Positions 1 to 9,905 of a stretch of DNA of 64,000 nucleotides are shown in pieces. Origin of the DNA: Dasypus novemcinctus (lineage: Eukaryota; Chordata; Mammalia; Cingulata; Dasypodidae); assembly GCF_030445035.2 (NCBI RefSeq), contig NC_080690.1:26562796-26626795 (forward strand), given 5' to 3'. The first letter of the stretch is position 1; each line of letters begins with the position of its first letter. Made by a program: the position numbers and the translations under genes. The notes under the pieces are model-generated. The model did not search any database and was not told the DNA's origin. It saw only the letters and a program-made list of their open reading frames with translations.

Positions 1-535
1 CTGAGAGCTCAATTCAAAAACAGAAGTTGATGTACTAAAACAAAGACGTTTCCATGCAGCTCCAAATATCTTTATAAATACAGCCATTTGGAAGGATGAT
101 GCTGAATCAGAAGAATTTTTATTCCATGTGTATCTACATTATGTGTGAATGCCTCATCTCAGTTGTAATTGTCTCTGTAATTTCCTCTAGAGTAGCAGTC
201 ATAACCACCCTGGTTTCTGCCACCATAGTCTCTGGACCTTCCATATCCATATCCATATCCATACCCATATCCATATCCTCCAGGCCAACTGTTATACTGG
301 CTGCTCCCATATCCCTTCTCCCCACCACCTCTAGAGTAGCTGTGACCACGCCCATGACCCCCAAAGACATCCCTCTGCTTCCCCTGCTGACTTGCCCACA
401 TGGTCCACACTGGTCTGGCAGCCATCCAGGGACTCTCCATTCATGGCCTACGTGGCATCTGAGGCATGCTCTGTGTTGGTGAAGGTGCTTTGAAAACTGA
501 AAAGCACCGTCCAAATGTGTGACCTTTCTATCATA
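1..535 (-). pseudogene. RBM3: RBM3 processed pseudogene (5'-truncated)
   Basis: Read on the minus strand, 159-440 encodes a glycine/tyrosine/arginine-rich tail with SYSRGGG, GRSRDYGGRNQGGYD and GNYRDNYN, which I recognise as the C-terminus of the cold-inducible RNA-binding protein RBM3. The end of the RRM (EHAS, AMNGESLDG) lies just upstream at about 400-475 in other frames, so frameshifts separate the two parts. The stop is at about 160, and 1-159 resembles the RBM3 3' UTR, running off the window edge. There are no introns and the N-terminal half of the RRM is missing, as expected for a 5'-truncated L1-made retrocopy. No poly(A) tail is visible because the 3' end lies outside the window. The GY run is longer than I expect for RBM3. 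Non-functional. Confidence 0.85.
241..278 (-). repeat. CCATAT hexanucleotide repeat in the RBM3 pseudogene
   Basis: About six tandem six-base units with one variant unit lie in the segment coding Gly-Tyr repeats. The unit is a multiple of three, so expansion only lengthens the GY run. Confidence 0.8.
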
Positions 536-544
536 CATTAATTC

Positions 545-770
545 ACTTATTTTTTTTAATATTTGAGGACTTATGATGTAGCAGGCACTGGGCTAGCCAC
601 TGGAAATTCTTCAGTAAGCAAGTTAGAAAACCCCCCCCAGTGCTGTGGAGCTCATGATTGGATTTGCTGTGACATTTAATCTGAGGCCTGTAAAGAGCAC
701 ATGAAGAATGTATTGCAGGCAGAAGAAACAGCAAATATAAAGATCCAAAGAAAGGAATGAGATTAACATA
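545..770 (-). repeat. L2 LINE 3'-end fragment
   Basis: The plus strand reads as the complement of an L2 3' end: a 'gcaggcactgggctag' core, a short A-rich gap, 'gtggagctcatgattgga', then the diverged upstream part. Old and indel-rich. It abuts the truncated end of the RBM3 copy. Confidence 0.55.
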
Positions 771-1924
771 GAACACACATATGTGGACAGAAGATGAAGG
801 ACTAGGATTCCCCTTCAGCTGTTGAGGCTCTTGGGGAAGGGCTGGGACATATGGGATTTCACAGTCAGGACAACCAATTCACGTAAGTGCAGTCATAGCC
901 ATGGGCCAGGAAGCAAGTAGGGTACATATCTTGGCTTTAGCCTTTGCCATTCTCACACTTAAAACAAGGGAAAACCCCTTCTGTCGCTAGGGTACCTTAG
1001 CATTTTAGTTCTGCAATGTCTTAGGGTCTTAACTCTTATCCATTCATGTCCTTTTCCATCTGTGAAGGGTTTTTGTTGAAAACAGTGTCAGGCAATGATG
1101 CATTTCTCTCCTGCTTTGATAGCTCCAGATTGATTCCTTACAAACTCTCTCTTCTTTTCTTATCAGTCCCCAACATTCTTCATACACCTATAATATTGGA
1201 TCAAAGGATCACAAATATATGTGTTAACTCAAGTGTCAAGTCTGATCCATTGGCTGTGGCTGCCCATATTACAATATAAATAAACTTCCTAAGGTGAAGT
1301 AGGAAACTCAACAGAAGAGTGGGACAATAAAATAACCAACTTCTTTGAATTGAGTGAGTAACAAAGTTGCAGACTCGAGTTGTCCTTTCTTTAAGGAAAT
1401 TCACTTTATTACTCTTTTTAAGATTATAGTAAAAAAATCATCATTTTCATTAAAATGTTGTGGGAAACTGGCTTACCTGTTTGTTATTGTAAATGTTACA
1501 CCTGTTAAATGTAGCAGTCGTTAGATGTTGCAGTTGTTCTCTGTTAGTGTAAATGACCTTGCAGTTCAGATAGCAAACAGCTGTTTGGTAGTTTCCCAAT
1601 AAATGTGATGGGAAAATAGGGTTGAGGCTCTCAGTTATAGAATCTGTGAGTCCCCTGGTCCCAGGTTTGTCTCCCCTCTTGTGTCTCTACCTTTATTTCT
1701 GCGTTGCCTTCCCTTCGAGCCAACCTATTGTGAGCTGACTGCAGCTTTAACATATTTCTTTTTCTAGATCTTTTTTCAGGTGCCAGGTAAAAGAAAACTT
1801 TGATAGCTGCTTAAATAACAAGTGTGCCAAGAGTGTGACTGAAAGGTTATAGAGATTGCTTATCCTCTGCCAGTTTTTCCTCTAAATTATAAGTTCACAA
1901 AGACCACCACTGTTATTTTCAGCT
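771..1924. other. Unassigned intergenic DNA
   Basis: No coding potential, RNA gene or recognisable repeat was found here. The short open frames at 1046-1404 overlap on both strands and look like chance. Confidence 0.5.
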
Positions 1925-2095
1925 TCTTGAACAATATGCAAATGACTTAATATCTCCAAGTGTGTTTCCTTATCTGTAGGATGGAAGTAGCAAAAATTTT
2001 TACCTCACAGAATTATGAAAATTCCTTGAAAGTATGGTAAACTTAATACATAATAATTCTTTAATAATTTCTTAATAAACATTAAAGAATAGTGA
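1925..2095 (+). repeat. MIR SINE fragment
   Basis: Contains the MIR hallmarks 'tttccttatctgtaggatgg' followed by 'cctcacagaattatgaaaa' and a 'ttccttgaaagtatggtaaa' tail-like block. Ancient and diverged. Confidence 0.55.
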
Positions 2096-2314
2096 TGATG
2101 ACAATTTTGTTATGTTTGTGAAAAAAAGTCTTCCTAATTTCAACTGAAAAGAGGATCTAGCCAATTCCCAAATTTAACCTCATACAATGGGGAAATTGCA
2201 TATCTGAGGCTTGGTTATTTATCCTAAAGACACATGGAATCATTTCACCCACTGTGTCAATGGAAGAAATTAGCACTTGTGTCAGTCTGCCATTCTTTGT
2301 CCGTATTTTCTTTT

Positions 2315-2701
2315 TTTTTTAAAGATTTATTTATTTATTTCTCTCCCCTTCCCCTCCACCCCGGTTGTCTGTTCTCTGTTTCTCTTTGCTGCATCTTCTT
2401 TGTCCGCTTCTGTTGTTGTCAGCAGCACGGGAATCTGTGTTTCATTTTGTTTTGTCATCTTGTTGTGTCAGCTCTCAGTGTGTGCGGTGCCAGTCCTGGG
2501 CAGGCTCTCCTTACGGGTGCACGCCTTATGCGTGGGGCTCCCCTATGCAGGGATACCCCTGCGTGGGGCGGCACTCCTTGCGCGCATCAGCACTGCGCAT
2601 GGGCCAGCTCCACACGGGTCAAGGAGGCCCGGGGTTTGAACCGCAGATCTCCCGTGTGGTTGGTACACAGATGCCCTAACTACTGAGCCAAGTCTGCCAC
2701 C
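2315..2701 (-). mobile_element. DAS-SINE (tRNA-derived, armadillo type)
   Basis: On the minus strand the head at 2701 starts with an A box-like 'tggctcagtagttaggg' and a B box-like 'ggttcaaac', followed by a GC-rich body and an AATAAATAAATAAATCTTT-type tail. It is flanked by 'ccgtattttctttt' (2301-2314) and 'ccatattttctttt' (2702-2715), a 14-bp target duplication with one mismatch. Open frames across it are by-products of its GC-rich body. Confidence 0.92.
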
Positions 2702-2971
2702 CCATATTTTCTTTTAATGTAAGTTAAGATTTTACTATACCCACCTAATATCTCTTTGCATTTTTTCCTCAAATGTAGTAGATAAAGCAAAGAAAAAAAA
2801 CTATTATGTAGGATTAATAGTGAAAACAACAACAAAAATAATCAAAGAAAATCTAATTCATAATTTAATTGTCTTTATCATGTGGTGATACAGGCAAACT
2901 CAACCTAAATTGAAAAGGAGATTGACAAAATGAATAAATTATTTTCATGTACAATTGGCCAAGTAATTATT

Positions 2972-3269
2972 GATTGATTGATTGTTTTTTATAAAGGGTA
3001 TTTATTTGGGGTAGGAGCTTACAGATACCAGGCCATAAAGCATAAGTTACTTCCCTCACCCAAGTCTATTTTGAGCAAGATGGCTGCTGACATCTGTGAG
3101 GGTTCAGGCCTCCTGGGTTCTTTCGTTCCTGGTGCTTGTTTTTCTCTGGCTTCAAGATTCCTTTCTCCCTGGGGCTGGCTTCTCTTTCCTCTGGGAGCTT
3201 ACTTCCCAGGGTTCCAGCTTAACCCTTCAGCATCAAACTCCAACATCAAAACTCCAGCATTAAAAGCCC
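2972..3269 (-). mobile_element. Retroposed R-region transcript of an ERVL/MaLR-like LTR
   Basis: This 298-bp copy matches only the inner part of the LTR family seen complete at 14756-15269, 45186-45706 and 60703-61352. In sense (minus) orientation it begins at 'gggcttttaatg', which in the complete LTR lies about 28 bases after the start of the ATAAAAGG TATA-like box. It stops matching about 21 bases after AATAAA, where the complete LTRs continue with 'ccaacc' but this copy has A-rich sequence and (AATC)n. It is flanked by 'ccaagtaattatt' (2959-2971) and 'ccaagtaatcatt' (3270-3282), a 13-bp duplication with one mismatch. An LTR integrated by integrase would show 5-bp duplications and TG/CA ends. 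These features suggest an RNA made from the LTR's own promoter and poly(A) site, inserted by L1 machinery. Confidence 0.75.
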
Positions 3270-3334
3270 CCAAGTAATCATTTAGATATATTTGTCACAT
3301 ATTAGTCAGATGTTTTGATAGTATCTAGACAAGT

Positions 3335-3560
3335 ATTGTACAATAGAAAAATACTTTTGTAGTTTAAATTTTTTAGCAGCTACAATAAAAAAAGCCAAAA
3401 GGAATCTATGAAAATAATAATAGTATATTGTATTTAACCTGATGTATACAAAATTTTATCATTTTCAACATACAATCAGTATGCAAAACATAAATGAGGT
3501 ATATTACTTTTTAGATTAGTTCTTTGATACACAGTATGTACTTTACATTCAGAAGCTAAA
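3335..3560 (+). repeat. Old DNA-transposon-like interspersed repeat
   Basis: The order 'gtacaatagaaaaatac', 'ttttagcagctacaataaaa', 'tgtatttaacctgatgtat', 'tcattttcaacatacaatca' matches a common mammalian hAT-type relic that I recognise but cannot name to subfamily. The rest of 3283-3785 is unassigned. Confidence 0.4.
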
Positions 3561-3785
3561 TTTTCACCAGAAACACTTATTCTTTTCTTAGAATTCATAA
3601 GATTTACAATGGATAAAATAAATTCATACACGCAAATACTTGAAAAATACTTAGAAGTTTCCCAATAATGAATTGAATGCTCCCAAAAAATATTCTTTTA
3701 ATATTTATATCAGTATTTGACAAAGCTGGCTAATCATTTTTAGAAGGGCACATTGAAGCAAAAGCAAATTTTTAGTTTCAACACT

Positions 3786-5099
3786 GTATCTGTCCACTTC
3801 TGACAAACCAAGATGGTGGCATAAGCATACAATGCTCCAGGGTGTCATTCCCTCACAGAATTATTGAACAACTAACAAAACCTGGCAAAGCTATTTCCTT
3901 TAAATCTCCAAAAATAATTGAAGTGTTGCTGTAACTGGGTGAGTGCCAAATTAAGGAAATGAAATAAAAATGGTAGGAGAAGCTCATGGCAACCTTGCTG
4001 GTACATCCCTTATTCACTCCCCAATTAGGTATGAACCCACCTGCATTCCTATTTTGGGTCCCTGGTCCTATTCCAGAAGGAGCAGAGTAACTCTTATGCA
4101 CAAACTTGGGTGCCTGTAAGTTTGTGCCAGTCATTCAAGTGGCAGCCTGTAGCAATGAACCAAGAAACATGTCTGTGGATTATCCTCCAAGAACTTGTTC
4201 TGTAAGCAGAAATAGCTCACAGACAGCCAAATCACTGTAAGAAACAATTAAATCAAGGAGAGAGGGGGCAAAAAAATCACTAGCTTTATGACATGCAATA
4301 AAGAACCTGGAAAATAGAAAGCCTATTTCATAGGAATAGAGAAGATAATCAGATTCCTGTAAACAAGGGAATTCCTAAGACCATGATCGAACACAAGCCC
4401 AGGAGAAGAAACAGACTCATGAAAGATGGAGAGGACCCTGAAGTTCACTTTCACCACGGGCTAATCTTCTTGATAGTAAGGGTAGATTCTGAATGAAAGC
4501 ACCAGCCAATGCAGCACAAATTTGAAAGACTGTAAAAGGTGACTTTGTATGTTGGTTTCTTTACTGTGGCTAGTTCCTTGTGCTCAAAGAAATCTCCATC
4601 ATATCACTAGTTGGATACAAAATTAAGAAATAGTACAGAGACTAAATTCCAGAATTAACACCTTAAAAAATTAAAAGATACAGTGTGCAACAAAAGATTA
4701 CAGGAAATAGAGAAAAAGGGAATGATAGCCTATCTGGAAAAGATAAAAATTCAGAAATCATAAGGAAAAAGATCAGGCCATGGGCACACCTGACAAAGAC
4801 TAAAAATTTGATCTTCATATGCTCAGGGACTTAAAGGAAAAGAAGAGGAACAATTAAAGGGTATCAGGAAACTGATGGATAAACAATAATTTTCAAAGCA
4901 GCTAAACAGAAATAATGGATTTGAAGACCACAACAACTGAACTGAAAAATCCATTTAGGATTCAACAGAAGAATGCAATTGGCAGAAGAAAGAATCAGGG
5001 AATTCAAAGATATGACAGTTGAAAGGATTCAGTTTGAGGAGAAGAAAGCAAAACAGACTTTAAAATGGTGAACAGAGCCTAAGTGACTTTTGAGGCACC
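3786..5099 (+). repeat. L1/HAL1-like element, 5' part
   Basis: Starts with an L1-type leader ('aagatggtggcataagcata') and continues through A-rich ORF1-like sequence full of stops, including coiled-coil-type 'gaaagaatcagggaattc' blocks. It is interrupted at 5100 by a solo LTR and resumes at 5616. No ORF2 follows, as in HAL1 elements. Confidence 0.6.
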
Positions 5100-5105
5100 A
5101 TCCAG

Positions 5106-5609
5106 TGCGGCTTGCACCCCGATGCTGATGGGGGGGTTTGGAGGGGTCAGACTAGACCGCATTGGCGTCTGATGCTACGGCAGACAGCATCAGAGGGGCT
5201 CTCAGGAGTGGAGGACGCACGGCAAGGGGAGGAAGAAAGCCGCGGAGACCAGGTCTGTGCGCAAGTCTGGTTTATTGCGGAAGGGGACACAGCTTTATAG
5301 GGTTAGGGACTGCATGGAGGGATTTGATAGGTGCGGGCGGGTACTGCTTCCTGATAGGTGATTGTAAGCGGTTGCTAGGCAGAGGGCTGGCTGAGAGGTT
5401 TGGAATAGGGGAGGGGAAAGGGGGAGTGAGAGCTGGCCGGATGTTGGGCTAAGCGGGAGATAGAAAGGGGGAGGGCAGCGCCTGCCAGCCGCTAGCAGCA
5501 AAGGCCTAGTCAGGCGTAGTCACCTTATCTAGGCCCAGTGGGCAGAGGCGGTATCACCTTTTGCCGCACTGTTTGCTGCTGTGGCAAGCCGGGCGCCCTT
5601 CCTCCCACA
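5106..5609 (-). mobile_element. Solo LTR, class II ERV type
   Basis: A GC-rich 504-bp block in AT-rich DNA. On the minus strand it starts TGTGGGAGG and ends GCCGCA. Perfect 6-bp duplications ATCCAG flank it (5100-5105, 5610-5615), and 6 bp is typical of betaretroviral/ERVK integrases. A TATA box (CTATAAAG, complement of 5293-5300) lies about 20 bases before AATAAA (complement of 5271-5276). The poly(A) signal therefore sits at or before the likely start site, as in betaretroviral LTRs with a very short R. The sequence is unlike the 30.8-36.2 kb provirus LTR, so it is another family. It splits an L1/HAL1-like element. Confidence 0.85.
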
Positions 5610-5615
5610 ATCCAG

Positions 5616-5935
5616 TGTACCGTTATACATGTATACACACTATAGAGTCCCAGCAGGAGAAGAAAGAAAGGGACAGAAGGAATATTCAAATAAATAATGG
5701 CAGAAATTTTCCCAAAATTAATGAAAGACTTGAATATGTCCATTCAAGATGCCCCAGGAATTTCAAAGAGGATAAACCTGAAGAGAACCACACCCAGATA
5801 CATAGTAGTCAGACTTTTGATTACCAAGGAGAAGGAGAGAGTGCTGAAAGCTGAAAGGAAAAAGCAAGGTGTTATGTACAAGGGAGTCCCAAATTTCAAA
5901 GAAATCACTGATTTTATCATTTATCAAAAAAAAAA
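5616..5935 (+). repeat. L1/HAL1-like element, ORF1 3' part and A tail
   Basis: Continuation of the element at 3786: 'ggcagaaattttcccaaaat', 'cattcaagatgcccc' and 'cccagatacatagtagtcag' are the conserved ORF1 C-terminal region of L1 and HAL1. Short frames at 5561-5972 carry residues such as MSIQDAPGISKRINLKRT in a diverged, stop-broken context. The A-run at 5926-5938 is the likely tail. Confidence 0.65.
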
Positions 5936-5938
5936 AAA

Positions 5939-7439
5939 TTTTAATTTTTGTCCAGGAATTAAAATCTTTTAAAAATGCTGATGACTATTACAAGCTCAAT
6001 TCCTGATTAGAAAAATTCATTTTCTTTTTTAAATTCTCATTTCAGGCAACTACACCTGTAGATTCTGTTTTGACTGTTAAGAGGAATGAAATCTCCTATT
6101 TTTATTATCTTTAAACTTTATTTTGCAGAACAAATGGATTTTTCTCTTTGCTCTGGCACAGTAAATTCTATTTGTTATCCAATGTGAAATTTGCAACATA
6201 CCAAGTTCTAGTTCTTTTTCTTCACTATCCTAGAGGTTGTACAGCTCCTTCGCTGCATCTCCACTCACTTCTATATCATTATGATGCTTTTGCTCTAAGT
6301 GCAAAAATTTGCCCATGCTTCTTGCACACTAAAAAAATGTGCTTATATTACAATTTAAAAAAATATTCCAATTTAATTACCAATTACAATTACATTGGCA
6401 TTACTGTCTTTCTGTCTGCATAAAACATTTGAATAAATACATTTCAACACATTACAATGACACATAGAATATTTATTTCCACTGAATCAGTCTTATGACA
6501 CTGATTATATCTGATGCATTTTGTGTAATACTTGCAATGACACATATGTTCGACATGCACACTTTAATAGACTGTCTTACAGGATACAATGGATAAAGTG
6601 AAATACATTTCTAATACAGCTGTAAAGATCTGTTCAATGGGGAAAAATGCACTTCTTCAGTTTTTAAATGTAATTGAAATTAATAAAAATAAACACAGAT
6701 CCTCATTCACACTAGTTACATTTCAAGTGTTTTATAGCTATTACAGTTAATGGTTAGTTTAGAGGACAGCCCAGGTCAACCTCTGAAGACTTTAATATTA
6801 TGTCCATCAGAGATTGGTCCCAAGTATACACTAACACACTTTTTAATATTTGTAATTATAAAATATTGTGTTTAAAACTTCCCTAAACTTTGTGCCTTCA
6901 ACTATTAACAGTGATTATTAATGATTTAGATTGAAGGAATATCTCCAATGTGTAGTTAGATCTTCATTTTTGTAATAAATGAATGCTTTTCTACTAGATA
7001 ATACAAACCTCAGCTTTCATGAAGAAAGTGTTGTAGTCAACCTGACCAGTAACTAATTTAAATAACCTGAGATGCTAGAGATTTTTACCATAGGACTCAT
7101 AGTTGTTCTAATTACATTTGTTTTTAAGTGGAAAATCAGATGCCATATGAAGACAACTTATTTCAATCCTTTTCTAAATTAATTTCACTCTTGGTATTTT
7201 AACTTTTGTATTGAGGGTCATATTTGGACTAAAGTAGATGCCATTCAGAGGCTTCAAATTATGGCTGGAAAAGCCAACAAAGTAGCCATGCCTGCCTCTG
7301 AATTTGCTGGCCTGAGTGCTTTCAGGATCACAGTGCCCTTTATAGCAGGTACAAGGTATGTTAAGAAAGAATAACACTCAAGAATCTAGAGGTAGCTGTG
7401 GGTAGGAGCTCTACAAGGCTGCCTCTCCTTTATTCAGAT
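5939..7439. other. Unassigned AT-rich DNA
   Basis: No gene or confident repeat. Likely contains heavily decayed elements that cannot be named by eye. Confidence 0.45.
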
Positions 7440-7705
7440 CTTTGCTCCTATTCCGTCTTCTGGAAATGTTCTCTCTAATCACCCTTGTCCCACATCCTTT
7501 ATACAAATTGGTATTCTTCATATCAATCTGTACATTTGAGTATTTGCGTATGGTTTTTCTTACCTTCACTCTCATGAGAAAAATAAGCTCCATGAAAGCA
7601 GGAAGCTTGTGCTTTTGGCTGATGATTGCATTCCTCCCAATGACAGTATTAGGTATGCAGTAGATGCTCAATACATATTCAAATATCCACCAAATGAATT
7701 AATGA
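7440..7705 (+). repeat. L2 LINE 3' end
   Basis: Ends with the L2 3'-terminal order 'aagctccatgaaagcaggaa', 'gtattaggtatgcagtagat', 'gctcaatacatattcaa' and a gaatgaat-like terminus. Confidence 0.6.
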
Positions 7706-7864
7706 ATATGCCAAAGAATTCTGCATGCTTAAAAACTGATGTGTTCATATATACGTATGGACAAATATGTACATATACATATGATACATATGTAAGTATG
7801 CATTTCTTTATTCATTCTTTTATTTCTTTATTCTTGGTCATCCCCCTGTGAAAACATATTGAGA

Positions 7865-8400
7865 TTATAATATTGCATAAACACAGGTAAGACTTTTGCC
7901 TTCAGAAGTCTTAGTCTAATGGGGAAAATACTATTCAATAAATAATCATCCAATTTCTAATATGGGTACTGCTATGAAAGAAAGCCAAACTGTTCAATAA
8001 GGGTACATAGAACCATAGTTTTATCTCAAATCACAGAAGTTTTTCCTCATTAAGTGATACTTGATCTGAAATATGAATAATATTAATTAAAGAGAAAAAG
8101 AAAATAATTTCCCAGAAAGGAAGCACCATAAGCAATTGTCTTGTGGAGGGAGGTCACACGGAGTTCTTAAAGAACTGATAGAAGTAACAGCAGCTGAAGC
8201 ATAGAGGGCAAGAGACCATTATGAGAGACGAGGCTGGGGAATGTGGGCAGTTATATGGAACTCGAAGCAGTACTAAATATTTTAAGCTTTAGCCTAAGAG
8301 AAGTAATAAGCTATTGAAAGGTTTTGGAGTAGTGGTTGTGTGAAGTTTATGAAATATGGAAGAGATACAGATACCTTAGGTTAGAACAGTGATGGTATAG
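7865..8400 (-). repeat. L2 LINE fragment
   Basis: Complement of the L2 3' region: 'cttagtctaatggggaaaat', 'ggaagcaccataagcaattg', then 'aagctattgaaaggttttgg'. Lies head-to-tail with the plus-strand L2 just upstream. Diverged. Confidence 0.55.
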
Positions 8401-8711
8401 ATCATTTTGACTAAAAATCATGTGTATGTAAAATAGCATAAAGACGGTTCTTTGTTCTTAACAGAATGATCAACATATCAACTTGAAATTTTGATTTCCT
8501 GAATTCTTCATCCTGGATCACTAAAAAAATCATCTCTCATTCCCTAAACAACTACTCTGTAAATGACAAGATAAGCTCAGATCTTACTGTTCTCTGCTTG
8601 GTATTCCCTACTAATCTGAATATACTCTGAACATGACATCATGTTTAACAGTCCTTTAGCACACATGTGAAAGGTACCCTTCTTGGTAGTTCATTTCTTT
8701 TAGATAATTCT

Positions 8712-8825
8712 TTCCTTCAACCACTCTATGAGGTAGGTGATATTATCTTCATACTATACACAAGGCACTGAGATATGGAGGGGGTAAATAACTAAGTCCA
8801 CAAAGAGCTGGGACTCAGTGTCCAA
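8712..8825 (+). repeat. MIR SINE fragment
   Basis: Matches the MIR 3' half: 'tatgaggtaggtgatattat', a degraded 'aggcactgagatatgg', and 'aaagagctgggactcag'. Confidence 0.5.
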
Positions 8826-8889
8826 AGTGTAAGCTCATAAAAACCATGTTTTGATGCCTTTTAAACTTAAACTTTAATAAGTGCCTTGT

Positions 8890-9000
8890 TATTTTTATTT
8901 AACCCATGGAGAGACAGACTCCAAAAGATTAAATTACTTATCCAAGGCTACACACTCCGCAAGTGGCAGAACTGGGATCTAACTCCAAGTCTCTCCAAGT
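8890..9000 (+). repeat. MIR SINE fragment
   Basis: 'aaattacttatccaaggcta', 'acactccgcaagtggcagaa' and 'ctgggatctaactccaagtct' are the MIR core and 3' region. Confidence 0.65.
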
Positions 9001-9714
9001 CTTCCTGATATTAATGGCTATATCCATGTGCAAGTCCCTAGTTGGAAGGTGCCCTTCACCCTCAGATGCTGAGATCATTTTCAACAATGGAAATTCACTA
9101 TATACAGCATTTCCTGACTCTCACTTTAAAGGCCTAACCTCTTCATCTTCTACCGGAGATATCATGGCAATGGCTTGTCCTTAAGCTCATGTTTCATCAA
9201 ATACATAGAGAAGTTAAGCAGTAGGCAATGTTAGAAACTACTGCAGGAATGTATTTAACCAAGCCAAAGCCACAGGTTATATAGATCAGCTGGTGAAGCC
9301 ACACATCAAATGAGAATAGGAAATAAAACATTAAAGATGTCCACTTAGTTCTTCAATGACAGCTCTTTTTTAAATGACCATGATAAAAGTTAAGTCTTGC
9401 AGGTAAATATAGATGGGGCTATTCCATCAGCAGCAGATTAAAGTCCCCCACAGCTATGCTTAAGAAAAGACCAAAAAGACTAAAATAAAAAATAATTACA
9501 AGCAGAATGATCTTAATCTAAGGCATTAATTGCACTTAACTACAGAATAATTGTCTTAGAATTACTGAGGGATTCTGTGCTGGCTGAGAAATAGACTAAA
9601 AGGACATGAGGTTGTAATCTGTTCTCAAATCCTTTCTCTTCTCTGACCTCTTTTTTGTTTTCACCTTTCCCTTTTCAAAGAGGGATGTACTGAAACTCAT
9701 TAGCAGCTATAGTA

Positions 9715-9905
9715 GAAGGCTAGAGCTAGGCAGAACTTTGTTTATATCTAAGCTATACCACTTAGTAGTGTGACCTTGAACAAGTGGTTAACTTCTTAGT
9801 TCCTCTTATCCTCAAAAGAGAGGAATGATAATAATAATAATAACTACCTTGCTAAGCTATGAAGGTTAAGTGAGAAAATGCATTATTAAAATATCTGGGA
9901 CATAA
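9715..9905 (+). repeat. MIR SINE
   Basis: Shows 'tagtagtgtgaccttgaaca', 'agtggttaacttctta' and 'gaaggttaagtgagaaaatg', the MIR order from 5' region to tail, with an (ATA)n expansion in the middle. Confidence 0.65.

Noticed and set aside
241..278. Regular short repeats suggestive of a CRISPR-like array
   Set aside because: Pure hexanucleotide units without spacers, inside a mammalian retropseudogene.
2234..2686. Overlapping plus-strand open frames of 104-150 codons
   Set aside because: They lie across a DAS-SINE. The same peptides (e.g. HSLRASALRM) recur at 24000-24370, 40014-40316 and 41819-42308, so they come from the GC-rich repeat body.
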